In this document: piece after piece, positions 1 to 12,700 of the stretch
Layout of the letters: every line of letters starts with the position of its first letter
How positions within the stretch are numbered: the first letter of the stretch is position 1
NCBI RefSeq assembly: GCF_000237925.1
Contig: NW_017386103.1
Coordinates: 1 to 64,000, forward strand
Reading direction: 5' to 3'
DNA from: Schistosoma mansoni
Taxonomy: Eukaryota; Platyhelminthes; Trematoda; Strigeidida; Schistosomatidae
DNA length: 64,000 bases
Position numbers and translations under genes: made by a program
Notes under the pieces: model-generated
What the model was told of the DNA's origin: nothing
Databases searched by the model: none
What the model saw: only the letters and a program-made list of their open reading frames with translations

Positions 1-2
1 CG

Positions 3-212
3 CTAGATACACCTGAGACCTCATTCTCACGTCCCAGTCAACAGCACGTGTCATCTGCCCCGTCTACGGACGAGACTTCCGTCTCACGTCCAGACCTGCA
101 GACCACACCGCCCTTGACTGCGGATGAGATTGCAGGCTCACGAGGTTCGAACGAGACTACCGTCTCACGTTCTGGTCGCCGAGTACGCTTACCCGTACGC
201 TTTCTCGACTAA
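3..212 (+). pseudogene. C-terminal end of gypsy-type LTR retrotransposon polyprotein (partial)
   Basis: An open frame enters from the window edge and ends at TAA 210-212. It is rich in Ser, Thr, Pro and Arg and finishes with SRSGRRVRLPVRFLD, the basic tail usual at the end of the integrase region of schistosome gypsy elements. The preceding TSVSRPD/TTVSRSG repeats are low-complexity linker. Only about 69 residues are inside the window, so catalytic domains cannot be checked. The LTR at 781-1137 lies downstream in the same orientation, which supports the call. The element family (Boudicca-like is possible) is an inference. Confidence 0.7.
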
Positions 213-780
213 CCTCATAACCAACTACGGATACAGTATAGGAATCTGCCCCTATACTACAAGAAAGCTACACTTTTCTCTTTTTTCTATCATTTTTTTT
301 GTTTACCCCGAGCCTACGCCTCCGACCATCGCTGTTACGGTATCGTCGACTTCAGTCAACTTTCGCGAAAGCTGGCCTGATCACCCACGCTCTAGTCAAC
401 GCACTCAGTCGATCTCTCTGGCTCCAAATACGTATGATATACATTTGGTCCCGAACATGGTTATCCTGGTCGCATCTGGTTCCTTGGCTCAATCTGGTTT
501 CGTCCTACGTCTGCAGCGTTTCTGGTCCGGACCTCTACGAACGCAACCTTCAGATTCTGGATACAAACCACTCTGGTGTAGCATGCTAATCCAAGCAATC
601 AATACAGCACGTTCCTTCTGGTACCGTTCTACGTCAAAGACTTTTGGTGGCAACTCGAGGATCAACGATCACTCCCTGTTCTGCCAACGTTTTCGTCCTA
701 CAATTGCACGTTTCGCGATCAGTCCCACGAATGAAACCGCTACGTATCGAAAGTGTAAATCCTTTCTAGCGGGGGGCTCC
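213..780 (+). other. Gypsy element region between pol end and 3' LTR
   Basis: This stretch is GC-richer than its surroundings and lies between the pol stop and the 3' LTR. It holds overlapping open frames in more than one phase (124-822 and 299-589), none with a recognisable domain. It may be an untranslated region or the decayed remains of a third ORF. A G-rich run (agcggggggctcc) directly before 781 may be the polypurine tract. Confidence 0.45.
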
Positions 781-1137
781 TGTAGTGACCGGCCAGTCTC
801 GATAAGAACACGATTGGAATAATAGAAACAATTATTATTATTGTAACCAATTGTACCAGAGATTGTTTTACTGTATTTGTTTAACTGTATCCGTTTCACT
901 TCTTGTTCCATATACCGCCTGGTTTGGTTCGAGCTTGCTCACGCACTGCTTGTTCGCTTGTACTCTTTGGCACGTCTCGGTATTATTTCGATACCACGAG
1001 ATCGCCAATAATTATACTTGATCTGGACTAGTAAAGCCTTCTGATTTACGGGCTATCAAGGGAACCAAGTCATATTTGTACGCGTAATCGAATAGTAGTG
1101 GTGATCATAGTCCGTCCACGACTCGACATCCACTACA
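781..1137 (+). mobile_element. 3' LTR of gypsy-type retrotransposon (or copy end)
   Basis: The segment begins TGTAGTG and ends CACTACA, a perfect 7-bp inverted pair with the canonical TG...CA termini, and is 357 bp long. It follows a pol C-terminus in the same orientation and a G-rich tract. An ATT microsatellite (about 829-842) lies inside. The partner 5' LTR is outside the window, so LTR identity could not be compared. Confidence 0.7.
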
Positions 1138-4091
1138 ACACCTCATACATATTGATTATCTTTTGCACTTAATTGAGACTTTCATAGCATCACTCAAAAC
1201 TATGACTGCACGAACAAACACTTATTCTAACGTCATATCTTACCGCAATAATAAGTTATTTACTTATTAATTTATTTTGTTTTATTTTAATTTTATTACT
1301 CATTTTGCGATACATACATAGTTGTTTATTCTTGTTCTGCGTTAAGATATTTACATATTCCGCATCTCCTTTATTTCTATTTCCTTAGTTTCTTCCTTTT
1401 CTTCTTCAAAATGAATTCAAAATTCCTGCCAATTACACAGAACCTGATTTATTATTACTATTTTATTATTAATATTTTATTTTCCTTTTCTTCTCTTTCT
1501 CAAACATGGCAAATGTAATGCTAACATTATTGAAACTTGTGTATCATTGCATTTTTGAAGAAACCCGAAATGGTTTCTTTACATAACTTATATACCCATA
1601 GGATGCTTGTGAACAATAATAATAATAATAAACCAATGAGAAAAAGCCTCAAATGTGTGCATGGAGGGGTTTTCACACAAAAAACCTTCGGAATGGATCT
1701 TACAGTGATTGACTCAATGAGCGAGTGTCAGGATTAGTCAACAGGGTTAAAATGTACATACATATGCATGTGGAAATGAATGAATCGTCGAGTCAATTTA
1801 GCGACTAGTATCAAGGCTAGCAGAATGAATATATGAGTAGGCAGTGAGCAACGCTCAAGCATATATAGTCATACAAGTCAAACAATAATGAAAGTAAAAT
1901 GGTATAGATAGGTTGTTATTGTACGAATGACTCTGTCTGTTAAAATAAGTTATATGACTTTACAGTTTATGGCTAAGGCACCTGCAGCATATCGTTTGAC
2001 AGATTGACCGAAGATAGACCTAAATAGGCTTTCCATAGTAGCTGTATAGGTATACGAACTCGTAAAAATATAAACAGCCACTCTACTAGAGATCGTATAA
2101 AGCGATTAGCTCACGCCATCCAAGTGAATGCCAAGTGTGCTAGTGACGCAGCTACCACAACGACGGCAAGAAAATAACTTATAAGTAGATCAAGAATAAG
2201 ATTAAGACGTATAAAAGGCATCAGCTGCCTTAACATCTGCTGACGTAAGGACTGATTTGGCACCAGAGCACGATGGTACACAAAGCCGTGTCAATTCGGC
2301 TCCAAGAGCCTGAATTGCAACGTCAAACGAACATTAATGGCTGCTGTCGCCAACCAAAGTCCTCGAGACGATAGTCTCATCTACATCGCAGAGAGGAAGA
2401 TTGTAAGTCAGTTTGTATGCTTGAATAAAAAAACACCATTCTCAAACTGTTCTTTTCTACGATCTAAATAAAGACCTATTCGCTACTAGTCTACTTACTT
2501 TTATCGATAGAACAAGTGGGACTCAACGGTAAGAAAATACCACTTATAACGTTGAATATATAAACTACTTATCAATTACTAAACCAGCAAACATAAAACT
2601 TTCTTATATTTCATGTTTGCTCTCTACATTAAATGTTGCTTTTTACATCAATCTGATCATGCCTGTAAACTGGTGTGAATTCTGTAAACATTATTTTCAG
2701 AATATATTATTATTATATAACAAATCCCTGATACGAGATGCTGATTGATCTCACATAACTCAGCTCGGTAGACGACAGCTGACATTTAATCTCAAGAACG
2801 AAGTTACTTTTTAATGGACTTGAATGACAACCGAAAATCTAAACCTAGTGACAGATAAAAACCTCTTTTGATCTCAAAATCCTTTTATAAACATCACAAA
2901 TCGTAGACTTCTTTTGCTAACTGAAATATTGAAAGTAGAGGGGTTGTGTCTAAAGAGACATCTAAATAACCATCAGTCAAGACACAAAACGGCGCTAGTA
3001 AACATGTTGGGTTGTTCAATAAGTCACTTATTGATTACTGAATACATACCAAACTAAAAATCCGTCATAAAATAGTTAACTGCATTACAACAAGACTCTT
3101 TGACTTTGTATACTCCAGACGTCTCAACTCTGGACAGCTTACTATGACGAACGGCGAATTTATGATGATAGATTTAGGCATTCTATGTCCTTCCAGGAGC
3201 TTCTGTCCATCACTACTGTACATAGTACTCGAGGAAAACTCTTTAGATGCTAGACTGTATGGTGATTTCAGAGCTTTCACTTATCGCACTAGACAGATAC
3301 TTCTTACCTTTTAGTGGTATTGGCTCTCAACCACAGTATCCTTAAGGCCAAACATACGATAACTGAGATTTGCGTCCAACATTTAGCACTTCGAGAAGGT
3401 CAAAAAGAATGTGAGCGCGTGAACACCCGATGGGAACGGTATGACTTGGTTATGAAGGCGTAGTCACTGTGTGTAACTTCTCACTTTCCATACTGAATAT
3501 ATTATTCCGTCCTCAGCCCAAATATGTTCGTGAGAAGCATACTTTTTCCTGTCATGATAAGACGAGCCACAATAGAAATGATGTGATTTCTACGTACTCA
3601 CATCCTGATAAACCAACAATTTGTGCATTCCGTCTGTTTTTCTGGTAGCAAGGATAAATGAACCTGTTACTAACATAGATATTATTCTGACAATAGGTTT
3701 TTTTCGAAACTTTAATTCATCTGGGCGCACTACCATATCCTAATTCATTGTAATGAAACTCGAAACTGTAATTGGCACTACATATAGAGTACATGAATTC
3801 GTCTTCATTACTTTAAGGTTGAGAATTGTGGCACGAATCTCTTGTCGTTTCACTGGTCAATTTGTACACAATATATCATTCGTATAGATGGTCTTCTTCT
3901 TGCCCCGATCACCTAGAATAGTTGTCTTTCTTTTTGTTTTAGAACTCTTTGTCAAGGCATTATATTTTCCCCTTTCAATCCTTCATGGGTTACGAACCTG
4001 TCATTTACATTCATAGCCATTGTTTCAGCACATTTACCGCTTCACTAATTTCTCTACTGAAGGTGTCTTCATATTATCACCTAGTAAATAC
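1138..4091. other. Intergenic stretch without recognised gene
   Basis: AT-rich sequence with an AAT run near 1617-1632. The segment about 2090-2400 is less AT-rich and may be an old repeat, but I could not assign it. ORFs here are short and lack domains or splice-site support. Confidence 0.5.
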
Positions 4092-4798
4092 CTTATGAGA
4101 AAGCATTTGACTGTGGGGATAGGAGAACATGATGGAGACTTCTTCGACACTATGATATGAGTAGCTGATGAAATCGTCAACATCATCCGGAATTCATACG
4201 ATGGACTACAACGCGAAGTAGCGAATTAAGGACAGCTGACAGATGCATTCAAAGTGAGGACCAACGTCAGAAAACTCCGTTTACTCCTGCCTTTTGTCCT
4301 CATTCAAGTAGTTTGCTGGATTATGAAGACATCCTTATCTGATGGGAAGCACGGAACACAGTGTGCAGTTCGGATAAGGAGCTGGAAGAAGTGGGGAGTT
4401 TTACGTACTTGGACAGAATCATTGATGAACAAATGATTTCGATGCAGATTTGAGGGCACGGATTGATAAAACAACTAAGGTATTCCTACAATTGAAGAAC
4501 ATACGGAAATTAAAACATCTGTCTGCTAGCCAAAATCAAAGTCGAAATCTCCAATACGAATGTTAAGTCATTTGTATTGTACGGACCTGGAACTTGGAGA
4601 ACTACTACAACCGTCATCAACGAAGTACAGGTTTCTATGACCAAATGTCTACTCAAGGTACTTGATGTCCGTTGTCCGGATGCCATCAACAGCAACCTAC
4701 TGTGAGAGAGAACAAACCAACCTCCATCTGAAGAGGAAATCAGGAAAAAATGACGGAGTTGGGAAAGACATCATCAAGCTGCATCACAAGGCGAACCC
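4092..4798 (+). mobile_element. SR2-like (RTE-class) LINE fragment, decayed RT
   Basis: Broken frames can be followed across the segment. YEKAFDCGDRR near the start is RT motif A. Further on are NIIRNSYDGLQREV, CWIMKTSLSDGKHGTQ and FLQLKNI, and the end reads SSCITRRTL, near the RT C-terminus. Frameshifts and stops interrupt it throughout. The same blocks recur at 34.1-35.2 kb and 52.3-53.5 kb. The copy is truncated at both ends. Confidence 0.75.
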
Positions 4799-6064
4799 TA
4801 TCAATACTTTACGCAATACTATATGACTTTAAGTCATGCGTAAACAACGGTTGCTACCTACACACCTTGACAAAGGCATATGGTAAATATATTATTGATG
4901 TTACTATATCCACAAATAGCTTTGCCATCAATTATTCCATGTTATCGTTATATCACGTAGGGCATTTAATTTTCGTTTATAGTTTTTCTTATTAATATTA
5001 AGTCGATTTTAAACATAGACATTACCAGTAAAACATGCATTGTAAGAGGAAGTCGCTGTTACCACTTCCTATCATCGACTGTGTTAACATTTTCACTTCT
5101 GTACATTTTTTTGTCCGCAAGCATCACGAACGACTGCGAGCGTCTTGTTTCTTTCTATTCAGTTGCTGGTTTGTTTGTGGGTTGCATTCAAATTATTATT
5201 ATGTACGTCAATACAAAATAAAATTCTTTCAGTATTTGTGAAATGGATAACCTTAGCTTACCACTATTTGGTTAAGCGTTAGTTAGTTAAGCATTATCAG
5301 GCTGCACCTAAAATTAAATACGTAAGAAGGGGCCAGTAGTAGTCATGCCATAGAGTTGATAGCTTCTGTCACCTCCTGAAAACAGGCAATAAGTCATCTT
5401 TCATTGGACAGATAAACATAAGGAAAGACCGTAATAACCTTAGGAATCATTGGATTCACATGACAGTATGTTTTGCTTGCTATATAGTGTAAATGATGTT
5501 GGACACCTAGAATATCAGACGGATTAATACCCATGCACCTTTGTATATCAGTAAGTGTGTGGCTAAAATACCGCATAAAGTACAAGGTGGATACATCAAT
5601 AATGTTCACCATTGGCTTTCTGTACTTGACTACGCTCAAAAGAGCTAGTTCCTGGTAGACCAATTATCCATTGTTCTATCGTTTTTTAGAAGAGTAAAAT
5701 CATCATTGGAATTTCAGGCCTCTGGTTTCCAGGAATGTCAGAACAAACTCATTACTATTAAAAACTAACAGGAATGCCAAGAACTCACTTCTTATTGTTC
5801 ATAAATCCAGATAATTAGTCGGAAAACAAATTTAAAAGTTCTCAGACTTCTACTTCCTTACAGTCCAGTCATAACTTTTCCAAGTCAGATATCAGTTTCC
5901 CATGACTAACTGAACAACAAAGGATAGATTATCAAATAAATTAAAAATAGGTACTGTCATATCGAAGAATCAGAGGAGACTTAATTACGGTTTTCAAATT
6001 GCTTAGTGATAAATTTGCACCTGATTTGTCGTCATTTTTCTTGTTTTCCAAAACAGAAAATTTA
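4799..6064. other. Intergenic stretch without recognised gene
   Basis: AT-rich. It contains an 89-codon open frame on the - strand (5394-5663) beginning at a true ATG, but with no domain, no matching splice sites and no recognised homology, so I did not call it a gene. Confidence 0.4.
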
Positions 6065-6244
6065 CGAGGATACCCCAAAAAAGTTCACAAGCCCAGAACA
6101 AATTACTTGTCAGCTGACTATCGACTTTCCCATCGAATCATTAACGAGTGAAAATAATTACCTCAGCAAATGGTTGAGACTCCATCCGTCGACTCTTTCA
6201 AAAGAAATTTGTATGAACTGAGAGACCATCATTGCCAGGACTAA
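6065..6244 (+). pseudogene. Fossil C-terminus of a non-LTR retrotransposon RT
   Basis: A single frame from 6065 to TAA 6242-6244 reads RGYPKKVHKPRTNYLSADYR, then a hinge with two in-frame stops, then PSVDSFKRNLYELRDHHCQD. The pattern RGH/YP...N.L..R..N.W..LP..V....SV..FKR.L is the usual end of schistosome and CR1-like LINE reverse transcriptases. The first stop (TGA) sits where W is expected. Only the last 60 or so codons remain. It lies about 230 bp upstream of the hnRNP L start codon. Confidence 0.6.
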
Positions 6245-6472
6245 CACAGGCCATCAAACCTCCTGTCCTTTCCAAACTGAAACAGATTAGACTCATGTAA
6301 GCTCAATTCTTTTTATGAAAGCCAACACATGGAAAAATATTCGAGAGTTCTCGATATGCCATGTTTAAGTCATATTCAGGACCAGTCTTCCGATGCCTGT
6401 TAATAGTTTCTGTGTTTTATTCATTCACATGTAAGGGTGTCTGCAGCCGCTAATTACAAGCTCTCCGTTACC

Positions 6473-6708
6473 ATGTCTGATAGAGGCACAGGTTCAGGTT
6501 GTAAAAGAAGTCGACCAGAAGACTGGGGTGAGATTGATCCTTCCCCAGTTGTTCATGTCCGTGGTCTACCGAGACATAGTGTGGAATTTGATGTCGTCAA
6601 AGCATTTGAGTCTTATGGACGTATTCGTGACGTAACAATGATGCCTCAGAAAAAACAAGCTTTGGTTGAGTTTGAAGATATATCATCAGCTGAAGCTCTT
6701 ATAGAAAG
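6473..6708 (+). CDS. HNRNPL: hnRNP L exon 1 (start and first half of RRM1)
   Basis: Begins at ATG 6473 and ends at gaaag|gtatgg, leaving two bases of an Arg codon. It encodes residues 1-78 with the RNP2-like VVHVRGL and RNP1-like KQALVEF. The frame stays open past the donor to a stop at about 6754, but family similarity ends at the donor. Confidence 0.88.
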
Positions 6709-9700
6709 GTATGGTGTCTTAGTTAAAGATTCAGTGTCTATCTTGGTCGTTTAAAAGTGACTCGAAAGTCATTACTTAATTATTTTCACCTGGTTTTTAT
6801 AAGGTGTGTAATAGGTACGTTTTAAAAGTCACATCTTATTACTGGTGTTTTTGCACACTGCAACAAACTGATCATGTTGGCCTCTCCAATATCGGCGAGC
6901 GTGATGCCAGTTTCGTGTCGTATCTCCTTCCGTTACATAATGAAATAGACTTGTCAGTCGTTTTTTTTCTCCCAGTGATTTAATTCGAAACAAAAGAGTA
7001 CGGTTACTTGATTATTTTAGTAGTTTAAGAGGCTTTCAAAATAGTTAAAAAGTTGACTTTAGTCGCTGGTTAGCTTCCTGTCAGATTTTTTATTCAACAA
7101 TGGTGTGAATATCCGTCCTAGGCTGTTCACTGATGTTATATGTCTGCATGAAGATCTGATCCAGACCATTTGGCTTCGTGATTCGTCTCTTAATTACATG
7201 GAATGGTCCTAGATCTTCATTGGTTTCGTTTGTGATCATGCAAACAACCTTAATAATCTCTATGACATAAAAATTCGAAGGTAGGCGAGAATGGTCGTTT
7301 CAAGTCAATAGGATTACTGCAAACAGATGGTCGTCCTATCGGGCAGTCAGCTAGCTGATTCTATTGGGGTTCTAATAAGAGGATTTAAAAAAGAAACATG
7401 GAGTGAAAGCAATATCAAGTGGATAAAAAATGGTGAAAATGTAAATTAAGGGAACTAAAGAAAGGCTGAAATATCGTATAACGAGAAAAGAGTGATACTA
7501 GTTAGCTCATACTCGCCTTGGTCTATGTATATTCATCCACTGTACCAGTTGAAACGGATCAGTCTTCGAATACGGAAGTAATTGGTTTTTTCTCAAAGCA
7601 CTAATACATGTCACGGTCGGGAAAGTACTCCGCATAATATGGACTCGTAAAGCAAAAACGTTAGATCTCACTCAATCGCTAACCCTTTGATGTGATGACA
7701 ATAAATCAAGTATTTTTCTTTAAAATTTGCATTATTTTAACAAATCTCGTGTTTATCTTCATGTTGTTAATTTCTTTGGGTGTCTCAATTTAAGATGTTA
7801 CTACCGAGGACCCCTTAATATCCCTTATTGTTTTATGTTTTTGTGTGGTAAACTAACCTGTTAAAAGTGGTCAATTCATCAAATGTACTCTGCTGACTAC
7901 GTTTTCAGGTGATTCAGTAATTAGACATAGTGGAATCGACCCTAAAAGTTGTTGAACGTCGTGCTCAGAATAACGTGGTTTCCAATATCTACTAGTACGT
8001 TGATTACCGAAATTCAAGTCATCGAATTCATCAAAACAGTTCATATCGTTATCCTGATTGGGTTAGATTTCAAAGTGATAATTATCCTCACAACTGTTTC
8101 CTATGCATAAGTATTCAATTTATATATCTTAAGCAATTTACACAAGTTATTAGAGTGGTTTATATTCCCAGATTATACTTAAGATCTAGTTCTCGTTTAC
8201 AATGAAATCTCGTGTACAGAGAAACAAAATCCTGATAATCATATACGTACTCTTATTCTTAATGTTTAGAAATCCCGAAGTGAAAATTCTGAATAGCCTG
8301 GTTCAAATCAGTTTCAGCACATCAAAACACATAGTTCAGCGAGCTGCAAATAGAGTTCCTACCGATGAACAAAGTTCGCTTTCAGCAGATAATCATATCC
8401 TTCTGTTTACAATTTACGATACTGATCGTCCTATAACTGTTGAAACAATTTATCGAATAACATTTTCGTACGGTAGTGTCCTTCGAATAGTCATTTTTCG
8501 GAAATCCCAGGTTCAAGTGAGTGACAAAATAAAAACCAACCTGTGTTTCAGGCAATGGTGGAGTTTGGAAGTGTACAAGAAGCACGTAATGCAAAGCTCC
8601 ATTTGAATGGTGCAGATATTTTCCCAGGATGTTGTACTCTAAAGGTAGACTATGCTCGTCCAGCTCGATTATCTGTGCCCAGGAATGATCAGGATAACTG
8701 GGACTTCGAGAAATGCGAACGTGACCCATTCTGCAATTTTCAGGATGGTCATTACCAAAATTCGCTTCTCGGTAAGTATCTTAGCAACATTATTTTCATT
8801 CTTCAGGTTATATGGATGAGGGTCATTACGATTACGAACATCCTTATGGGCAGTATCCTTACGAAAATTCAAACGATTACGGACACCCATACCCCTCAGA
8901 AAGTAAGAACATACCTGTGGGACCTCACAATATTCCTGCACTAAATGGTGCTCAAAATAGGAATAGAAATTCTAACTCCACGGCAGTGGTTATGCTGTAC
9001 AATATTGATATGAAGAAAATGAACTGTGATCGGTTAGTTTATTTTTCCATAATTTTATGAATCTATACGGTTATGATCACACGATTGTAATTAAAAGACA
9101 ATCTACTATTAACCAGATAGGACAAAGCAATGGTTTAATGGTTAAGGTACTCGTTCTTCTGCCCCTAAGTTCTAGTTTCAAACCTCGCCCTACTTCGGTT
9201 TGAGCAACCGAGTAGTATCATTCGTTCTCACACTCAAAGTGTGGCTCATACCTAAGTACTTGGTGAACGAGTTCATTTAATTTGATTATTAACCACTATT
9301 GGCTAATGGCAAACCATTCAATTTCGACCATTAAAACTGCTGAATGCCGCTATTTTGGTGTATGGCTTTACTGCAGATTTTTATCAAGTGACGCACTAAC
9401 ACAGCCGTACATCCGATGTTATGTTTTTAATAGTATGGTATTTTGAGAATATCCATAAATGGGATTAGACTCTAGATTGATATCACTTCAAACTTTTAAA
9501 AGGTAAATGCATCTGAAAATTATTTCGAAATAGATGATTGAAATTCAGATCTAATTGTCTGCACTGATTGTGTTTCTAGCTGTCACGGTACAATTAATCC
9601 AGTAAAAATGTAAATGTAAAATAATATTTTCATTGTTTACTTCCTCTGGATATCTTATTTCCGACAATAAATAATCAGTTAATATACAGCATGATAAATG

Positions 9701-12700
9701 AAAGATTATCACTCTTCCACCATATCCTTACGCTCAAACAATGCATTTATTCCAAGATATAGGCAGAAAAATTGTACTGGAAGACTTGTTCAAATCTAGC
9801 TCTTAAATTCGAATAGCAAGATTGTTTTTAGGAATGTTTAACTTGTTATTTATCACACTATTAAGATATAACTTGATATCTAGAAACGAATTAAGCTTTA
9901 AGTGGATTGCTAAATACAATAAAATGTATTTGTAATATCGCAATCAGTAAAAAGTCGAATTTCTGATGTTTCGCGATTTAGTGTAAGTTTCTTCTTCAAA
10001 CACTTTTTTTATTATGGTTAACTTGGTATTTAGTGAAATGTAACCTGAACCCTCATAATCAGGTACCGATTTATAGTATGCTGTCTGATATGGAAATAGT
10101 GGTAAATGCTGCTTATAATTATACTACGATCTTAGTTCTTAAAAAAGTCAAAAATTCAGTAACAGACCTAAAGCATAAAAAGTGGCATTCATTAGCGAGT
10201 TAACTTCAAATACCCTTCAGAGGTTCAGTAGTTCAGTTTTAGTTGGCAGGCTAACAAATGAGTTCTTCTAGAGTATAAAAGTCTATCATAAACATCTTTA
10301 ACTAATTTCCTTCCGTGGTCGGTTTCATTAGTTTATTTAAAATTGTGTTTCTTATGTTTACATTTTTACCAAAACTGGTATTGTTATTTTTTCCTATGCG
10401 TTTTTATCCTAATATTTCACCTGAATTATGATGTAGGGCGTGGGAAATTGAATCTTAGCTCATTTGTACCAGATACCACGTTGTCTATTACCCAGTGTGG
10501 TTTGTATTAAAATGACTTATTCTCAAGCAATTGCTTTTATTAACTCTAACCGTACAATGTGCGTATCTGAACAAAATAAAAATACTTGGTTTTGTTTTTT
10601 TCTTTTCTTATTTCACTCATTGAATTTATCAATTCAGATTATGTACCCCCAAATTACTTAACCCTTGTTTATAACTACCATCAATTTGAATCTTTCCGGT
10701 GAGGTTTAGAGAATATGTAAACTTGTGAAAACTAAATAATAATGTAGCTAAAATCTGATGTCGAATCTTTTAAATATGTTTAACTAATTAATATCCAGTG
10801 TCTTGTGATTTTCATGTCATTCCTAACACTCATTTTGGTTCCTTATCTAGCGTATTCAATATTTTGTGTATTTATGGCAACGTCATCCGTGTTAAATTTC
10901 TCCGTACTAAAGAAGGTTCAGCTATGGTTGAAATGGGCGATGTTGAATCAGCTACCCGCCTTATCCGAAATCTGTCAGGTGTTTCGTTTATGGGCAACCA
11001 GTTAATGGTGAGTAATGTCTTATCTGAGACTGACGTCCCCTTTACGTTGTATGTTTTATGTCCTCGTATTATGTTTTTCCGTCTTATTTCCACTTTGGAA
11101 CTTCTTCATTCACATTGTTTTCCATATGCTGTTCTCTTTTCACTTTTCATTCTTTTGTCTAGCTTTGTAGCACCGTAGTATATCAGTTACTCAAATGTAT
11201 GTCAGTCAGTCAGCTACAACGTAGGACCAGGCACATTTATGCATCGGTCCAAGTTGCCATACCTCGTTAGCACAACAGGATGAACACCGGATTCATAGAA
11301 GTAATTAATTTAGTGGTGGTAGTATATAAGAATATAGTATAGGAAGGAAAAAAGTTATGAAGCAATTTTAATCTCAAGGTTTAAGGGAAGATAAGGAGTG
11401 TATACACCTGCGCCATTGTGATCGATTCTGAGCCATGTCACCCAGAGTCTCCAACCATTGGTTACGATAGTCACGCGGACCCCAACCAAGTAGTCTGCAT
11501 CTGCCAACATGACTCAGACTAGAAGTTAGTGACTTCAACCACTGATGCCATGTTTTGGTTTGGCCGCTTATCGGTCTGTGAAACTGGCGTTCGACTACAG
11601 ACAAGTTCACGTTTTGTTTTTACCTATGTATTGTATAAGTCCAAATAAACGGGAATAATTTGACCTCAGTGTATGGAAAATGCATATTTGTCGAAAACAC
11701 AAAGTTCATATCATCATCTTTGCTGACACATGCATGTTAGGAATCGTTTCATTTTCGTGGGAAACAAATAAACAGAAATTCTTTACCAAACAGCCTAAAA
11801 TTCTTACCTCATAATTGTTAGTTGTTTCAGTAAAGGTCCTCATCTAATAACATGACTATTATCTCTGCATGAGTTTTATATTAGTCCTTTTACAGTTTCA
11901 ATAATAAAAACCTCCGAAATTTTTACTCTCTGTATTTTCGTAACAGAGTTCTATACAGTTGCACAACTCTTCTTGAAGTGATAATCAGACGGTGACTTAT
12001 CAATCAATCAACTACAACGTAGGACCAGGCACATATATGCATCGGTCCAATATCCCGCACCTCATTAGTACAGCAAGATGAACACCAACGGTAACTTAGT
12101 GAATATATTTTCTGAAAAAGTTGATATTTCGTCAGCTTGCGATCTACAAGATAGTGGAAACGAGTATATGGAAGCTAAGTGTTCCTATCCGAAGTCGATA
12201 AATTCATTACAAATATCTTAACAAGATTCCCCCAGAACAATAAATATTTAATTATTCTATGTTTGTTTATTTCTTGTTCGCTCGCCTCTTTCTCCTTGGT
12301 TCATCATAATCTCGTTTTTGTCTGGTGAATTTTCTTCGGTGTACACTTCTAGGAAATTCAAAAACCATTGATCCAAACTTCTTGTTGACTTCCATATTCA
12401 TTCTGTCAATGAATAGGCCATGTTAAAATAATTCTAGGAGTAAATAGAGCATTAATATAATAGAATACTAATATAAAAGAATCTACGGATTTTCTCTCTT
12501 CACTAACCAACATTTTAAAATCAACTTTGCTGTCATCACTCATTTGGTATTCATGTTCCTTGTTTGGTACTACTTTTTCTATCCAGAAATTTAGGTTTCG
12601 TCATAACATTCCTGAACTGGCTACAAGATAATTGAACACTATTACGTACTAAATTGTTTCAGTCTCTTATTTTCAATTGATTCCGAAGCATGTGACATTC

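Noticed and set aside
124-822. 232-codon open frame at the window start
   Set aside because: It overlaps the gypsy pol C-terminus in another frame and runs into the LTR; Ser/Arg/Thr-rich shadow frame without a domain.
5394-5663. 89-codon ATG-started frame on the - strand
   Set aside because: No domain, splice sites or repeat relationship recognised; chance frame cannot be excluded in AT-rich DNA.
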